Made by a program: the position numbers and the translations under genes
Shown here: piece by piece, positions 7,614 to 17,500 of the stretch
Position numbering within the stretch: the stretch's first letter is position 1
How the letters are laid out: each line of letters begins with the position of its first letter
Notes under the pieces: model-generated
Told to the model about the DNA's origin: nothing
What the model saw: the letters and a program-made list of their open reading frames with translations, nothing else
Databases searched by the model: none
Source of the DNA: Bacillus nitratireducens
Lineage (GTDB): Bacteria; Bacillota; Bacilli; Bacillales; Bacillaceae_G
Assembly (NCBI RefSeq): GCF_001884135.1
Contig: NZ_MAOC01000019.1
Location: forward strand, 48,637-112,636
Length of the DNA stretch: 64,000 nt
Reading direction: 5' to 3'

Positions 7614-9131
7614 ATGACGGTAGCTACATATGAAGTAGAAAAACAATTTTTAACATATGTGAAGAAGATACAGAATTACGGAGAAGCATTAAGCTTAATG
7701 TTTTGGGACTTGAGAACAGGTGCGCCTAAAAAAGGTGTAGACCAGCGTTCAGAAGTAATTGGTATGCTTTCATCAGAAGTGTTTGCCATGTCGACTTCAG
7801 ATGAGATGGGGAACTATTTAACAGAGCTTGAAGCTTTAATACGTGAAGACAAACTTTCTGAAACGACAACGAAAATGGTTGAAGAGTGTCGTAAAGAATA
7901 TGATAGAAATAAGAAAATTCCACAAGCGGAATATGAAGCGTATGTGAAATTAGAAGCGAAAGCGGAGAGTGTGTGGGAAGAAGCTCGCGAAAAATCTGAT
8001 TTCGAAATGTTCCGTCCGTATTTAGAACAAATAGTTGAATTTAAAAAGAAATTTATTACATATTGGGGTTACGAAACATATAAATACAATACATTATTAG
8101 ATATGTATGAGCCGGGTATTACAGTAGAAGTGTTAGATCACGTATTTGGTCAACTACGTGAGCGTATCGTTCCGCTCGTAAAAGAAATATCGGAGTCGCA
8201 AAAGAGATTAAAGACAAGTGCTTTATCAGAACATTTTTCAAAAGAACAACAAAAAAACTTTACATTAGAGCTATTAAAGCAATTGAATTATGACTTTGAA
8301 GCAGGTCGTCTTGATGAAACGGTACATCCATTTGAGATTACATTAAATAGAGGGGATGTTCGTATTACGACACGCTATGACGAAAAAGATTTCCGTATGG
8401 CAGTGTTTGGAACAATTCATGAATGTGGTCATGCTGTATATGAGCAAAATATTGCAGAGAAATTTGAAGGTACACCGCTATGTAGTGGAACATCTATGGG
8501 TATTCATGAGTCACAATCATTATTCTTTGAGAACTTTATCGGTCGTAATAAATCATTCTGGAAGAAAAATTATGATTTATTAAAAGAGTATAGCGATGGT
8601 CAATTCAATGGTATATCAGTAGATGAGTTTTATGATGCGATTAACGAATCGAAGCCATCGTTCATTCGTATAGAAGCAGATGAGCTTACATATCCGCTTC
8701 ACGTCATGGTTCGTTATGAACTTGAGAAAGAATTGTTTGACGGTACATTACAAGTGAAGGATTTGCCAGCGGCTTGGAATGATAAGATGGAAGCATATTT
8801 AGGAATTCGTCCAGAAAACGATGCACAAGGTGTATTGCAAGATGTTCACTGGGCTGGTGGTTCATTTGGATACTTCCCATCTTATGCGCTTGGTTATATG
8901 TATGCAGCGCAATTTAAGGAAAGGATGATAAAAGACATTCCGAACTTTGATGCATTATTAGAAGAAGGAAACGTAACACCAATTCGTGAATGGTTAACAG
9001 AAAATATTCACCAATATGGTAAAACGAAAAAGCCGCTTGAAATTTTAAAAGATGTAACAGGTGAAGGGCTAAATGCAAACTACTTAGCTGATTATTTAGA
9101 AGCTAAATATAAAGAGATTTATGAGTTATAA
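7614..9131 (+). CDS. ypwA: M32 family metallocarboxypeptidase YpwA
   Basis: A 505-residue zinc carboxypeptidase of family M32 (thermostable carboxypeptidase Taq type), which releases C-terminal residues from peptides in the cytoplasm. The zinc motif HECGH is at about 269-273 (GTIHECGHAVYEQN). The third ligand glutamate lies in the IHESQSLFFEN segment downstream, and DVHWAGGSFGYFPSY is typical of the family. The length equals that of B. subtilis YpwA (about 501). The start is ATG 7614 behind GGGAGG. No signal peptide. Confidence 0.93.
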   Translation: MTVATYEVEKQFLTYVKKIQNYGEALSLMFWDLRTGAPKKGVDQRSEVIGMLSSEVFAMSTSDEMGNYLTELEALIREDKLSETTTKMVEECRKEYDRNKKIPQAEYEAYVKLEAKAESVWEEAREKSDFEMFRPYLEQIVEFKKKFITYWGYETYKYNTLLDMYEPGITVEVLDHVFGQLRERIVPLVKEISESQKRLKTSALSEHFSKEQQKNFTLELLKQLNYDFEAGRLDETVHPFEITLNRGDVRITTRYDEKDFRMAVFGTIHECGHAVYEQNIAEKFEGTPLCSGTSMGIHESQSLFFENFIGRNKSFWKKNYDLLKEYSDGQFNGISVDEFYDAINESKPSFIRIEADELTYPLHVMVRYELEKELFDGTLQVKDLPAAWNDKMEAYLGIRPENDAQGVLQDVHWAGGSFGYFPSYALGYMYAAQFKERMIKDIPNFDALLEEGNVTPIREWLTENIHQYGKTKKPLEILKDVTGEGLNANYLADYLEAKYKEIYEL

Positions 9132-9133
9132 AA

Positions 9134-9163
9134 CAGGAGCTGCTTAATTGCAGCTCTTTTTTA
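9134..9163 (+). terminator. terminator of ypwA
   Basis: AGGAGCTGC pairs with GCAGCTC across TTAATT and is followed by six T. Confidence 0.9.
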
Positions 9164-9179
9164 TGAGGGAGTGAGAGAA

Positions 9180-9653
9180 ATGGGCTATATATTTACAGTA
9201 ATGTCGCAAACGGAAGCGGAAGAAATTGCGTACAACTGGCATTATGAAGGGAAGTATTCTTTTTATGACATAGAGGCAGATCAAGAAGATTTAGCTGAAT
9301 TTTTACATGATGAGAGTAGAGGGGACGACACATTTGCTGTGAAGGAAAATGGTACTCTTATTGGCTTTTTTAGCTTTTGCAGAATGAATACTCGAACGGT
9401 TGATATCGGACTAGGAATGAGACCTAATATAACTGGAAATGGATTCGGTTTAAAGTTCGTAAAAGCTGGACTAGATTTTAGTGAAGAAAAATATGGTTGT
9501 AACTATATAACACTATCAGTAGCGACATTTAATGAAAGAGCAATTAAAGTGTATAAAAGAGCGGGATTTGAAGCGGTTGGAACGTTTATACAGAAAACAA
9601 ATGGTAGTTGTTTTGAGTTTTTGAAAATGAATTATATATGTAAAAATGATTAA
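9180..9653 (+). CDS. GNAT family N-acetyltransferase
   Basis: A 157-residue acetyltransferase with the GNAT fold. The acetyl-CoA pyrophosphate loop is GMRPNITGNGFGLKFV, and the C-terminal pattern FNERAIKVYKRAGFEAVGTF is typical of RimJ/RimL-like GNAT enzymes. The substrate is unknown. ATG 9180 is chosen because GAGGGAGTG is spaced correctly before it; the GTG at 9171 forms part of that ribosome site. It is flanked by terminators, so it is transcribed alone. Confidence 0.85.
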   Translation: MGYIFTVMSQTEAEEIAYNWHYEGKYSFYDIEADQEDLAEFLHDESRGDDTFAVKENGTLIGFFSFCRMNTRTVDIGLGMRPNITGNGFGLKFVKAGLDFSEEKYGCNYITLSVATFNERAIKVYKRAGFEAVGTFIQKTNGSCFEFLKMNYICKND

Positions 9654-9682
9654 AAAACAGAGGAGAACTTCTGTTTTTTATT
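9654..9682 (+). terminator. terminator
   Basis: AAAACAGA..TCTGTTTTTT forms a hairpin with a T-rich tail immediately after the stop. Confidence 0.85.
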
Positions 9683-9812
9683 TTGATGTAGCAATAAATG
9701 ATGTTTGTTTTTGTGCTCGCTGTAATTGGAGGTTTTGAAATTTTGGAAGAGGATGTGTATGATTGAAGTTTAGTAGTAAATAGCAAGTTTAGTAAGGAGA
9801 GGTAGAGATAGT

Positions 9813-10559
9813 ATGATTACAATTAAAACGAAAAATGAAATAGATTTGATGCATGAATCTGGGAAATTACTTGCTTCATGTCATAGAGAAATTGGAAAAA
9901 TGATAAAACCAGGAATAACGACACAAGAAATTGAGACGTTTGCTGAAGCGTATTTAGAAAAGCATGGTGCAACATCTGAGCAGAAAGGTTACAACGGGTA
10001 TCCATATGCAATATGTGCATCTGTAAACGATGAAATGTGTCATGGGTTTCCGGCAGATGTTCCTTTAACTAAAGGCGATATTGTGAAAATTGACATGGTA
10101 GTAAACTTAAATGGTGCGCTTTCAGATTCTGCATGGACGTATACAGTTGGCGATATTTCTAATGAAGCAGAAAGGTTATTGTTAGTAGCTGAGAATGCTT
10201 TGTATAAAGGGATTGATCAGGCGGTAATCGGTAACCATGTAGGAGATATTGGCTATGCCATTGAAAGTTATGCAAATGCTGAAGGTTTTTCTGTCGCAAG
10301 AGATTTTACGGGACATGGAATTGGTAAAGAGATTCATGAAGAACCAGCAATTTTTCATTTTGGGAAGCAAGGACAAGGGCCTGAGCTACAAGAGGGAATG
10401 GTAATTACGATTGAGCCGATTGTAAATGTAGGTATGCGATATTCTAAAGTTGATTTAAACGGATGGACTGCAAGAACGATGGACGGTAAATTATCAGCTC
10501 AATATGAGCATACAATTGCGATTACAAAAGATGGGCCGGTCATTTTAACGAAGCTATAA
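9813..10559 (+). CDS. map: type I methionine aminopeptidase
   Basis: A 248-residue methionine aminopeptidase that removes the initiator Met from new proteins in the cytoplasm. All five metal ligands are visible: D94 (KID), D105 (SDSAWTY), H168 (GHGIG), E201 (TIEP) and E232 (YEHT). The sequence is not next to ribosomal genes, so this is probably the second Bacillus paralogue (the YflG type), while the essential copy would be in the ribosomal protein cluster. The start is ATG 9813 behind AAGGAGAGG. The 150-bp gap upstream holds no other gene that I can support. Confidence 0.93.
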   Translation: MITIKTKNEIDLMHESGKLLASCHREIGKMIKPGITTQEIETFAEAYLEKHGATSEQKGYNGYPYAICASVNDEMCHGFPADVPLTKGDIVKIDMVVNLNGALSDSAWTYTVGDISNEAERLLLVAENALYKGIDQAVIGNHVGDIGYAIESYANAEGFSVARDFTGHGIGKEIHEEPAIFHFGKQGQGPELQEGMVITIEPIVNVGMRYSKVDLNGWTARTMDGKLSAQYEHTIAITKDGPVILTKL

Positions 10560-10638
10560 TAGAGAATGTAAGAGTTTGCAAAACTCGAACGAAAATAGTG
10601 TTTTTGTAAAATTTGTACGTGTTTTTTAAAATAAATAC

Positions 10639-10667
10639 TTTCCAAATTATAAAAAGTGCGTTATAAT
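10639..10667 (+). promoter_or_regulatory. promoter of the xpt-pbuX leader
   Basis: TTTCCA (10639-10644) and TATAAT (10662-10667) are 17 bases apart. The RNA would start near 10674, about 20 bases before the guanine aptamer. Confidence 0.7.
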
Positions 10668-10691
10668 CCTTCTATAAAATAAATAGTTAGC

Positions 10692-10766
10692 TACACTCAT
10701 ATAATCGCGGGGATATGGCCTGCAAGTTTCTACCGAAGTACCGTAAATACTTTGACTATGAGTGAG
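10692..10766 (+). ncRNA. guanine (purine) riboswitch
   Basis: The aptamer has the purine-riboswitch three-way junction: P1 ACTCAT/ATGAGT, the conserved ATATAATCGCGGGGATATGG block, CAAGTTTCTACC and CGTAAATACTTTGACTATGA. The base after GA in the J3/1 segment (GACTATG) is C, which specifies guanine or hypoxanthine rather than adenine. Guanine binding would allow the terminator at 10804-10864 to form and shut off xpt-pbuX. Confidence 0.96.
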
Positions 10767-10803
10767 GACGAATATATTTGCTTGTTTAGCATTCTTTTTT
10801 TGC

Positions 10804-11479
<676 letters not shown>

Positions 11480-11481
11480 CA

Positions 11482-12804
11482 ATGAAGCAGCACCCATTTA
11501 AAATAGCATCGCTTGGTATGCAGCACATGCTTGCCATGTATGCTGGCGCAATTATTGTTCCTCTTATTGTCGGCGGAGGACTTGGTTTAAATCAACAAGA
11601 ATTAACGTATTTAGTATCGATTGACTTATTAATGTGCGGCGTTGCAACGATTTTACAAGCATTATCAAATCGCTTTTTCGGTATTGGACTTCCGGTTGTA
11701 CTTGGTTGTACATTTACAGCGGTTGGGCCGATGATTGCAATTGGTAAACAATACGGTGTGTCTTCCATATATGGGGCAATTATTGCTGCGGGATTATTTG
11801 TTGTTATTTTCGCGAAATTATTTGGGAAACTTGTAAAACTATTTCCTCCTGTAGTAACAGGATCTGTTGTTACAGTCATTGGGGTTACACTTGTTCCAGC
11901 AGCTATTAATGATATGGCTGGAGGAGTAGGCAGCAAAGATTTCGGAAGTCTTGAAAATTTAGCTTTAGCATTTGGAGTTTTATTATTTATCATCATTATC
12001 TATCGTTTCTTTGACGGATTTATCCGTTCAATCTCTATATTACTTGGTCTGTTGTTCGGTACAATTGCTGCGGCATTTATGGGGAAAGTAAGCTTGCAAG
12101 CGGTTGGAGAGGCAGATTGGTTCCATGGTATTCAGCCATTTTACTTCGGTACACCAACATTTGAATTAACACCAATTATTACAATGATTCTCGTTGCTTG
12201 CGTAGGGATTGTAGAAGCAACAGGTGTATATTTTGCATTATCTGATATTTGTAATAAAAAGATCGGTGAAAAAGAATTAACAAAAGGTTATCGTGCAGAA
12301 GGATTAGCAATGGTTTTAGGTGGAATTTTTAACGCATTTCCATATACAACTTACTCTCAAAACGTAGGACTTGTTCAATTAACTGGAGTAAGAAATCGCG
12401 TTATTATTTATACTTGCGGTGGTATGTTAATAGTTCTTGGGTTCATTCCAAAAATCGCAGCTATCACAACAATTATTCCGAAATCAGTACTTGGCGGTGC
12501 AATGCTAGCAATGTTCGGTATGGTTATGGCATATGGTATTAAAATGTTAAGTAGCGTTGATTTTGGAAAACAAGAAAATTTATTAATTGTCGCATGTTCT
12601 GTCGGAATCGGACTTGGAGTTACAGTTGTTCCAACGTTATTCTCACAGCTTCCTGAAAATATTCGTATTTTAACGGATAACGGAATTGTACTTGGAAGTG
12701 CGTCAGCAGTACTTTTAAATATCGTATTTAATATGGTGCCGCAGCGTAAAGTGAAAGTAAAAGAAGAGCCAGTGTCTATGCAAAGTGCAGTAAGAGAAGC
12801 GTAA
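11482..12804 (+). CDS. pbuX: xanthine permease PbuX
   Basis: A 440-residue NCS2-family nucleobase:cation symporter with about 14 membrane segments, importing xanthine. The family signature SQNVGLVQLTGVRNR is present near residue 293. It starts two bases after xpt with GCGGAGGTG as ribosome site inside the xpt end. The operon supplies and uses xanthine together and is governed by the guanine riboswitch. Confidence 0.95.
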   Translation: MKQHPFKIASLGMQHMLAMYAGAIIVPLIVGGGLGLNQQELTYLVSIDLLMCGVATILQALSNRFFGIGLPVVLGCTFTAVGPMIAIGKQYGVSSIYGAIIAAGLFVVIFAKLFGKLVKLFPPVVTGSVVTVIGVTLVPAAINDMAGGVGSKDFGSLENLALAFGVLLFIIIIYRFFDGFIRSISILLGLLFGTIAAAFMGKVSLQAVGEADWFHGIQPFYFGTPTFELTPIITMILVACVGIVEATGVYFALSDICNKKIGEKELTKGYRAEGLAMVLGGIFNAFPYTTYSQNVGLVQLTGVRNRVIIYTCGGMLIVLGFIPKIAAITTIIPKSVLGGAMLAMFGMVMAYGIKMLSSVDFGKQENLLIVACSVGIGLGVTVVPTLFSQLPENIRILTDNGIVLGSASAVLLNIVFNMVPQRKVKVKEEPVSMQSAVREA

Positions 12805-12806
12805 AA

Positions 12807-12838
12807 AAGCAAGGTCTCATTATGAGACCTTGCTTTTC
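12807..12838. terminator. bidirectional terminator between pbuX and the DUF418 gene
   Basis: AGCAAGGTCTCAT and its complement ATGAGACCTTGCT form a perfect stem with A/T runs on both sides. It contains the stop codon of the minus-strand gene. Confidence 0.93.
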
Positions 12839-13983
12839 TTTTTAAGTGGCATCATCTTACCGTACGTACCAAGGCGCCAAATGTATTCAAGTGGCCCATA
12901 TTGGTAACGTGAAAGCCACCAGCGGCTAATAAAGATTTGTAACGTATAAAAGCCGATGCAAAATAGTGGTCCCACCCATAATGGAGCGGGATAATAATTT
13001 TTGAAAAATAGGCCGAATACAAGTAACGTAACAATCGTATGCGTGATGTAATTTGTTAACGCCATTCGTCCGACATATTGGAACGGACGTAATAATGTTT
13101 GCCATCTTTCTTTTTGTAATAAACGCATGAGCGTGAAAATATAGAATATGAATAATGTTTTTCCACTAAACATTGTAAAGGCCTGCATATAAAATGGTTC
13201 ATAAGATGGTTTTGATAAGAAGTAACGGACCATGAAGAACCACATTGGTAATGTCAAAATGAACATAATGATTTGCCATTTTTTAAGCTTTGGATCTAAC
13301 TCTTTCGTGCGGCGGAAAATATCTTTTTTGCCGGCGTATAAACCAAGTAAAAATAGTCCAACTGTTTCTGGGAGCATGAATGCGTTTAGTCCAATTCCTT
13401 CAGAATAAAATGCATGGAAACGATTTTGTATTTGTGACACAAAGTCTTCAAGTGGCATGATCGGTAAGGAAAACCCTAACTCTGCCTTTGGTACTAAGGC
13501 AACCACTATACTAGCGATTAGCATGAAAAACTGAAAAATACTTAATAAAACGATTGCCCATATTAAAATGGTACGAGGTTCTCTCTTATAAAATAAAAAT
13601 AAGAAAAATCCAGCGATTGCATAAGTATGTAAAATGTCTCCGTCCCATAAAAGAACGTAATGTAAGAAACCAAATAATAATAAAATAAGTAAGCGACGAA
13701 CAAATAAAGTTTTTGGGCGATCTGTTTTCGCTTCAGCACGAGTCATAAAAATGTAAAAGCCTAGGCCGAATAAAAACGAAAAAATTGTATAAAATTTGGT
13801 TTGAATAAACATATCGTAAAATAGACGGATATAGCTATCTAGCCCCTCATAAACTCCTGAAAGATCACGTGAGTCAATCCCAGCGATAACAGGCCAGTTA
13901 ACAAGAAAAATACCTAGTACAGCTATTCCTCTAATAATATCGATGGAATGTATCCTCTCGCCTTGTGAAATATTTTGTGTCAT
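12820..13983 (-). CDS. DUF418 family membrane protein (YeiB/YxaH-like)
   Basis: A 387-residue polytopic protein with about nine or ten hydrophobic segments. It opens with the family pattern RIHSIDIIRGIAVLGIFLVN and carries the C-terminal DUF418 region (LMRLL, RMALTNYITHTIV, GPLEYIWR). Related proteins are E. coli YeiB and B. subtilis YxaH, of unproven function, distantly related to acyltransferase-3 proteins. The start ATG 13983 follows AAGGAGGAAAATA on the minus strand. It is monocistronic and converges on pbuX. Confidence 0.85.
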   Translation of the reverse strand: MTQNISQGERIHSIDIIRGIAVLGIFLVNWPVIAGIDSRDLSGVYEGLDSYIRLFYDMFIQTKFYTIFSFLFGLGFYIFMTRAEAKTDRPKTLFVRRLLILLLFGFLHYVLLWDGDILHTYAIAGFFLFLFYKREPRTILIWAIVLLSIFQFFMLIASIVVALVPKAELGFSLPIMPLEDFVSQIQNRFHAFYSEGIGLNAFMLPETVGLFLLGLYAGKKDIFRRTKELDPKLKKWQIIMFILTLPMWFFMVRYFLSKPSYEPFYMQAFTMFSGKTLFIFYIFTLMRLLQKERWQTLLRPFQYVGRMALTNYITHTIVTLLVFGLFFKNYYPAPLWVGPLFCIGFYTLQIFISRWWLSRYQYGPLEYIWRLGTYGKMMPLKKKSKVS

Positions 13984-14101
13984 TATTTTCCTCCTTGTTA
14001 AGTAATTCCCTTTTATTATACAAAATGTAAAGAGGAGGGTATATAGGCAATTTCCAATTTTTAAAGCTGTTAAGTTGTGTATTATGAGATATAATAAGAG
14101 T

Positions 14102-14172
14102 GCACAGCAAGTTTTAAACTTCTTTAAAACAGGCAGTAGAGCTCCTTTTCCCGAAGGAGCTTTCTTTTTTAG
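14102..14172 (+). ncRNA. candidate small RNA of about 70 nt
   Basis: A -10 box TATAAT (14090-14095) with only a weak -35 (CTGTTA, 14067-14072) precedes a short stretch ending in a strong intrinsic terminator. The terminator stem AGCTCCTT / AAGGAGCT has loop TTCCCG and tail TTTCTTTTTT. No convincing ORF with a ribosome site lies between. The predicted transcript would begin near 14102. The alternative is that this is just the leader of the Fur-controlled peptide gene downstream, but that gene has its own promoter after the terminator. Confidence 0.35.
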
Positions 14173-14179
14173 AAATTTG

Positions 14180-14208
14180 TTGATAATGATTCTCTTTAAT
14201 GATAAAAT
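14180..14208 (+). promoter_or_regulatory. Fur-controlled promoter
   Basis: TTGATA (14180-14185) and TAAAAT (14203-14208) are separated by exactly 17 bases. Transcription should start near 14215. One Fur box overlaps the -35 and a second lies just after the start. Confidence 0.75.
14181..14195 (+). promoter_or_regulatory. Fur box 1 (imperfect)
   Basis: TGATAATGATTCTCT matches the 7-1-7 consensus TGATAATNATTATCA at 13 of 15 positions. It covers the -35 element. Confidence 0.7.
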
Positions 14209-14219
14209 GTATTTAAAAG

Positions 14220-14234
14220 TGATAATCATTATCA
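14220..14234 (+). promoter_or_regulatory. Fur box 2 (perfect 7-1-7)
   Basis: TGATAATCATTATCA is an exact match to the Bacillus Fur 7-1-7 inverted repeat. It lies directly downstream of the predicted transcription start, a position that should block transcription when iron is sufficient. Confidence 0.9.
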
Positions 14235-14254
14235 AAAAAGGTTGGTGTGTTAAT

Positions 14255-14341
14255 ATGGTGTATGCACTTGTTGCAGGAACGATTGCTATATATTTTGGTG
14301 TTACAAAGTATGTATTAAATGGAGTAGGAACAACAAAATGA
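14255..14341 (+). CDS. Fur-regulated 28-aa membrane micropeptide
   Basis: This short ORF encodes one hydrophobic segment (VYALVAGTIAIYFGV) followed by a short polar, slightly basic tail ending in TTK. There is no acidic residue. It begins 21 bases after a perfect Fur box and ends just before a strong terminator, so it is the only possible product of the iron-controlled transcript. The ribosome site is weak (AAAAGGTTGGTG, 14235-14246). B. subtilis has Fur-regulated small basic proteins FbpA, FbpB and FbpC; this could be functionally similar, but I cannot align it with them. Confidence 0.65.
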   Translation: MVYALVAGTIAIYFGVTKYVLNGVGTTK

Positions 14342-14353
14342 ATAATATTACAT

Positions 14354-14397
14354 AAAATCCCTTTCGTTTGTAAAAAGAATGAAAGGGATTTTTTTAT
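14354..14397 (+). terminator. terminator of the Fur-regulated peptide gene
   Basis: AAATCCCTTTC pairs with GAAAGGGATTT, followed by TTTTATTTTT. Confidence 0.92.
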
Positions 14398-14535
14398 TTT
14401 TAATGAGAATATGCTGAAAATTTAGTATGATAGTAAAGTGAAACTGTAATCATGGGGATGCTCAGTCCTAAATGATTATTGTCACACAAATAGCGGGATA
14501 AAGTATATACATCTTGGATAAAGGGGAACAAGGGG

Positions 14536-17500
14536 ATGACAAACATAGTACAGACAAACGGTATGAAAAAACTTGTTTGTTTTTATGAAGAGTGGCAAAA
14601 ACATGGAGATGCAGAGAATAGTTTGAAGTTGTTTGAAGTGATTCAAAAATATAAACAAGAACAGCTTATGATAGCTTTTTGTGGTCATTTTTCGGCAGGG
14701 AAATCGACGATGATGAATCATCTATATAAAGCGCAATTACTACCGACAAGTCCAATTCCAACGAGTGCTAATGTCGTTAAAATTGAAAAAGGTTCTGATC
14801 GCGTTGTTGTTACGATTAAGTCTGGAGAGCAGTATGAATATGACGGCGCATATTCAGCAGAAGAATTAAAACAAATATGTAAAGACGGTGATGAGGTAAT
14901 TGGTGTTCATATTTATCGAAATGATGCACCAATTCCTGACGGAGTTATGTTAGTTGATACGCCAGGAATTGATTCTACAGATGATGCTCACCAATTAGCA
15001 ACAGAATCAACACTGCATCTTGCAGATGTTATTTTTTACATGATGGATTATAACCATGTCCAATCAGAAGTAAACTTACAATTTGTTAAAGAATTGAAAC
15101 AACGTAATAAAACGGTTTATCTTGTTGTAAACCAAATAGATAAGCATAAAGAAAATGAACTATCTTTTGAAGAGTATAGAGAAAGTGTAAAACAATCTTT
15201 TGCTAACTGGGATATTGAAGTGGATGGTATTTTTTATACATCATTGCGAATGATGAATCATCCATACAATGAGATTCAACGTTTAGAAGTACTAATCTCT
15301 TCTATCATGAAAGAAAAAGAGCAGTATGTAAGTAAGGGAATGGAGCGAGAAACAGAATATTTACTGCAAGAACATTTCTCATTTATTCTTTCTGAAAATG
15401 AAAAACAGCTTATAAAATATGCGGAAGAATTAGTCTCACCGCTGTCGCTTTCAGAGATTGTTGAAAAGAAGGAAGAGTTAATTGAAAATAAAAATCGAGC
15501 ATCGAGTAAAGAGTCTGATGTAAGAAATGAATTTATTAAAGGTTTACAAGCTATATTAGATAACGCGTATTTAATGCCATTTGAAATGAGAGAATTGGCA
15601 AATGAGTATTTAGAAACGAAATTAACGAAATTTAAAGTTGGTTTGCTATTTGCGAAGGGAAAGACGGAGCAAGAAAAACAGAGACGTGTGGATGCTTTTC
15701 ATTCCACCCTTCAAAAGACTGTTGAAACGCAACTTGATTTTCATGTGAAAGAATTCATTGTAACCTTCTTAAAAGAAGAGGGATTATTTACAGAGGAAAT
15801 TGGGAAGGACATATATGCTCTAGAGATTGCTTTCGGGCCGGAATTATTGGCGGAGACAATTAAACAAGGGGCTGGCTTTACTGGTGATTACTTACTTCTA
15901 TATACCGCTGATGTTGCAAATGAGTTGAAAAAAAGATACTTTATGAAATCCCAGCAAATCTTTGGGAAAAGTACGGGTACATTGCAGAAAAAAGCGAAGA
16001 TAGAAGTTGCTCGTATTGAAGAAGAGATTGAAAAATACACGATGTTACAAACAGCAAAAGAAACGAAATTACAATACATTCAGGCGTATGAGGAATATGA
16101 GAGTTATTTAGGAGATGTTTGGAATGAACATATTTCTATACCAGATGGATTGCGAATAGACGAAATATTACAAAGTGAAAAACAAATTGTTAGTGAGAAG
16201 TTTACGCTACAAGAGCAAGAAATCGTAAATGATAACGAAATGGCTAGTGAAGAAGAAATTAAAGGGACGGCAGCTTTAAATATTCAGCGTATATTAGAAA
16301 AAGTGAAGAAAGCTGAAACAATATTAGATCCATTGCCTACACTGAAACATTTACAGCAAGAAGTAGTTGGAAAAAGACAGCGTGTAGAAACGAAGCAATT
16401 TACAGTAGCATTATTTGGAGCTTTTAGTGCTGGGAAATCATCATTTGCTAACGCATTGCTCGGTGAAAAGGTGCTTCCTGTATCACCAAACCCAACGACA
16501 GCAACGATTAATCAAATTTTGCCGGTTACAGAGGAAAAACCACACGGAACAGTAATTGTTCAGTTTAAATCAAAGCAAGCACTATTAGAAGATGTGAAAG
16601 CTGTTTATAAGCTGTTTCATTATGAGATTACTACGTTAGATGAAGCGTTAACGCAAATTGATAAAATTATGAAATATCCTTCACCGAGCGGGAAGCAAAA
16701 AACAACATTTAGCTTTTTACGAGCGGTACAAAAAGGATATGAGGCAGTTGCTGCTCATTTAGGGGAACAAGTACAAGTAACGTTAGAAGAATTCTCTGAT
16801 TATGTAGCTAATGAAGAAAAATCATGCTTTGTTGAGTATATGGAGCTTTATTACGATTGTGCTTTAACAAGACAAGGAGTAGCTCTTGTAGATACACCAG
16901 GAGCTGATTCGATTAACGCCCGCCATACGGATGTTGCATTCCAGTATATTAAAAATGCGGATGCTATTTTATTCGTAACATACTATAATCATGTTTTCTC
17001 TCGTGCAGATCGTGAATTTTTAATTCAGCTCGGTCGTGTAAAGGATACGTTTGCGCTTGATAAAATGTTCTTCTTAATTAATGCGGCCGATTTAGCAGAG
17101 TCTGAAGAAGAACTTGAAATGGTAAAAGGTTATATTGCAGATCAGCTCTTGCAATATGGTATTAGAAATCCGCGTTTATTTGCAATTTCAAGTTTATGTG
17201 CGCTTGAGGAAAAACAAGGGAAAAGTATTGACAAAGAAAAGTATGGCGTCTTACAAAACTCTGGGATTGCTAAGTTTGAAGAATCATTTACATCCTTTAT
17301 GATGAGGGATTTAATGCTTGTATCTGTGCATGCTTTATATAGTGCATTGCAAGGAGCAAATCAGCTTCTAGTAAATATGATAAATGGCGCAAAGCAGGGA
17401 AATGATGAGAAAGCGAAGCAAACAAAAAAATATGAAGCAGAGCGTGATCAGCTACTTCATATTATTTCATCATATAGTGTGCTTGCTGAAGAACAAGCAA

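Noticed and set aside
14075-14341. 88-codon reading frame covering the small RNA candidate and the Fur-regulated peptide
   Set aside because: It runs through a terminator and both Fur boxes, so only the last 28 codons, with their own promoter, are credible.
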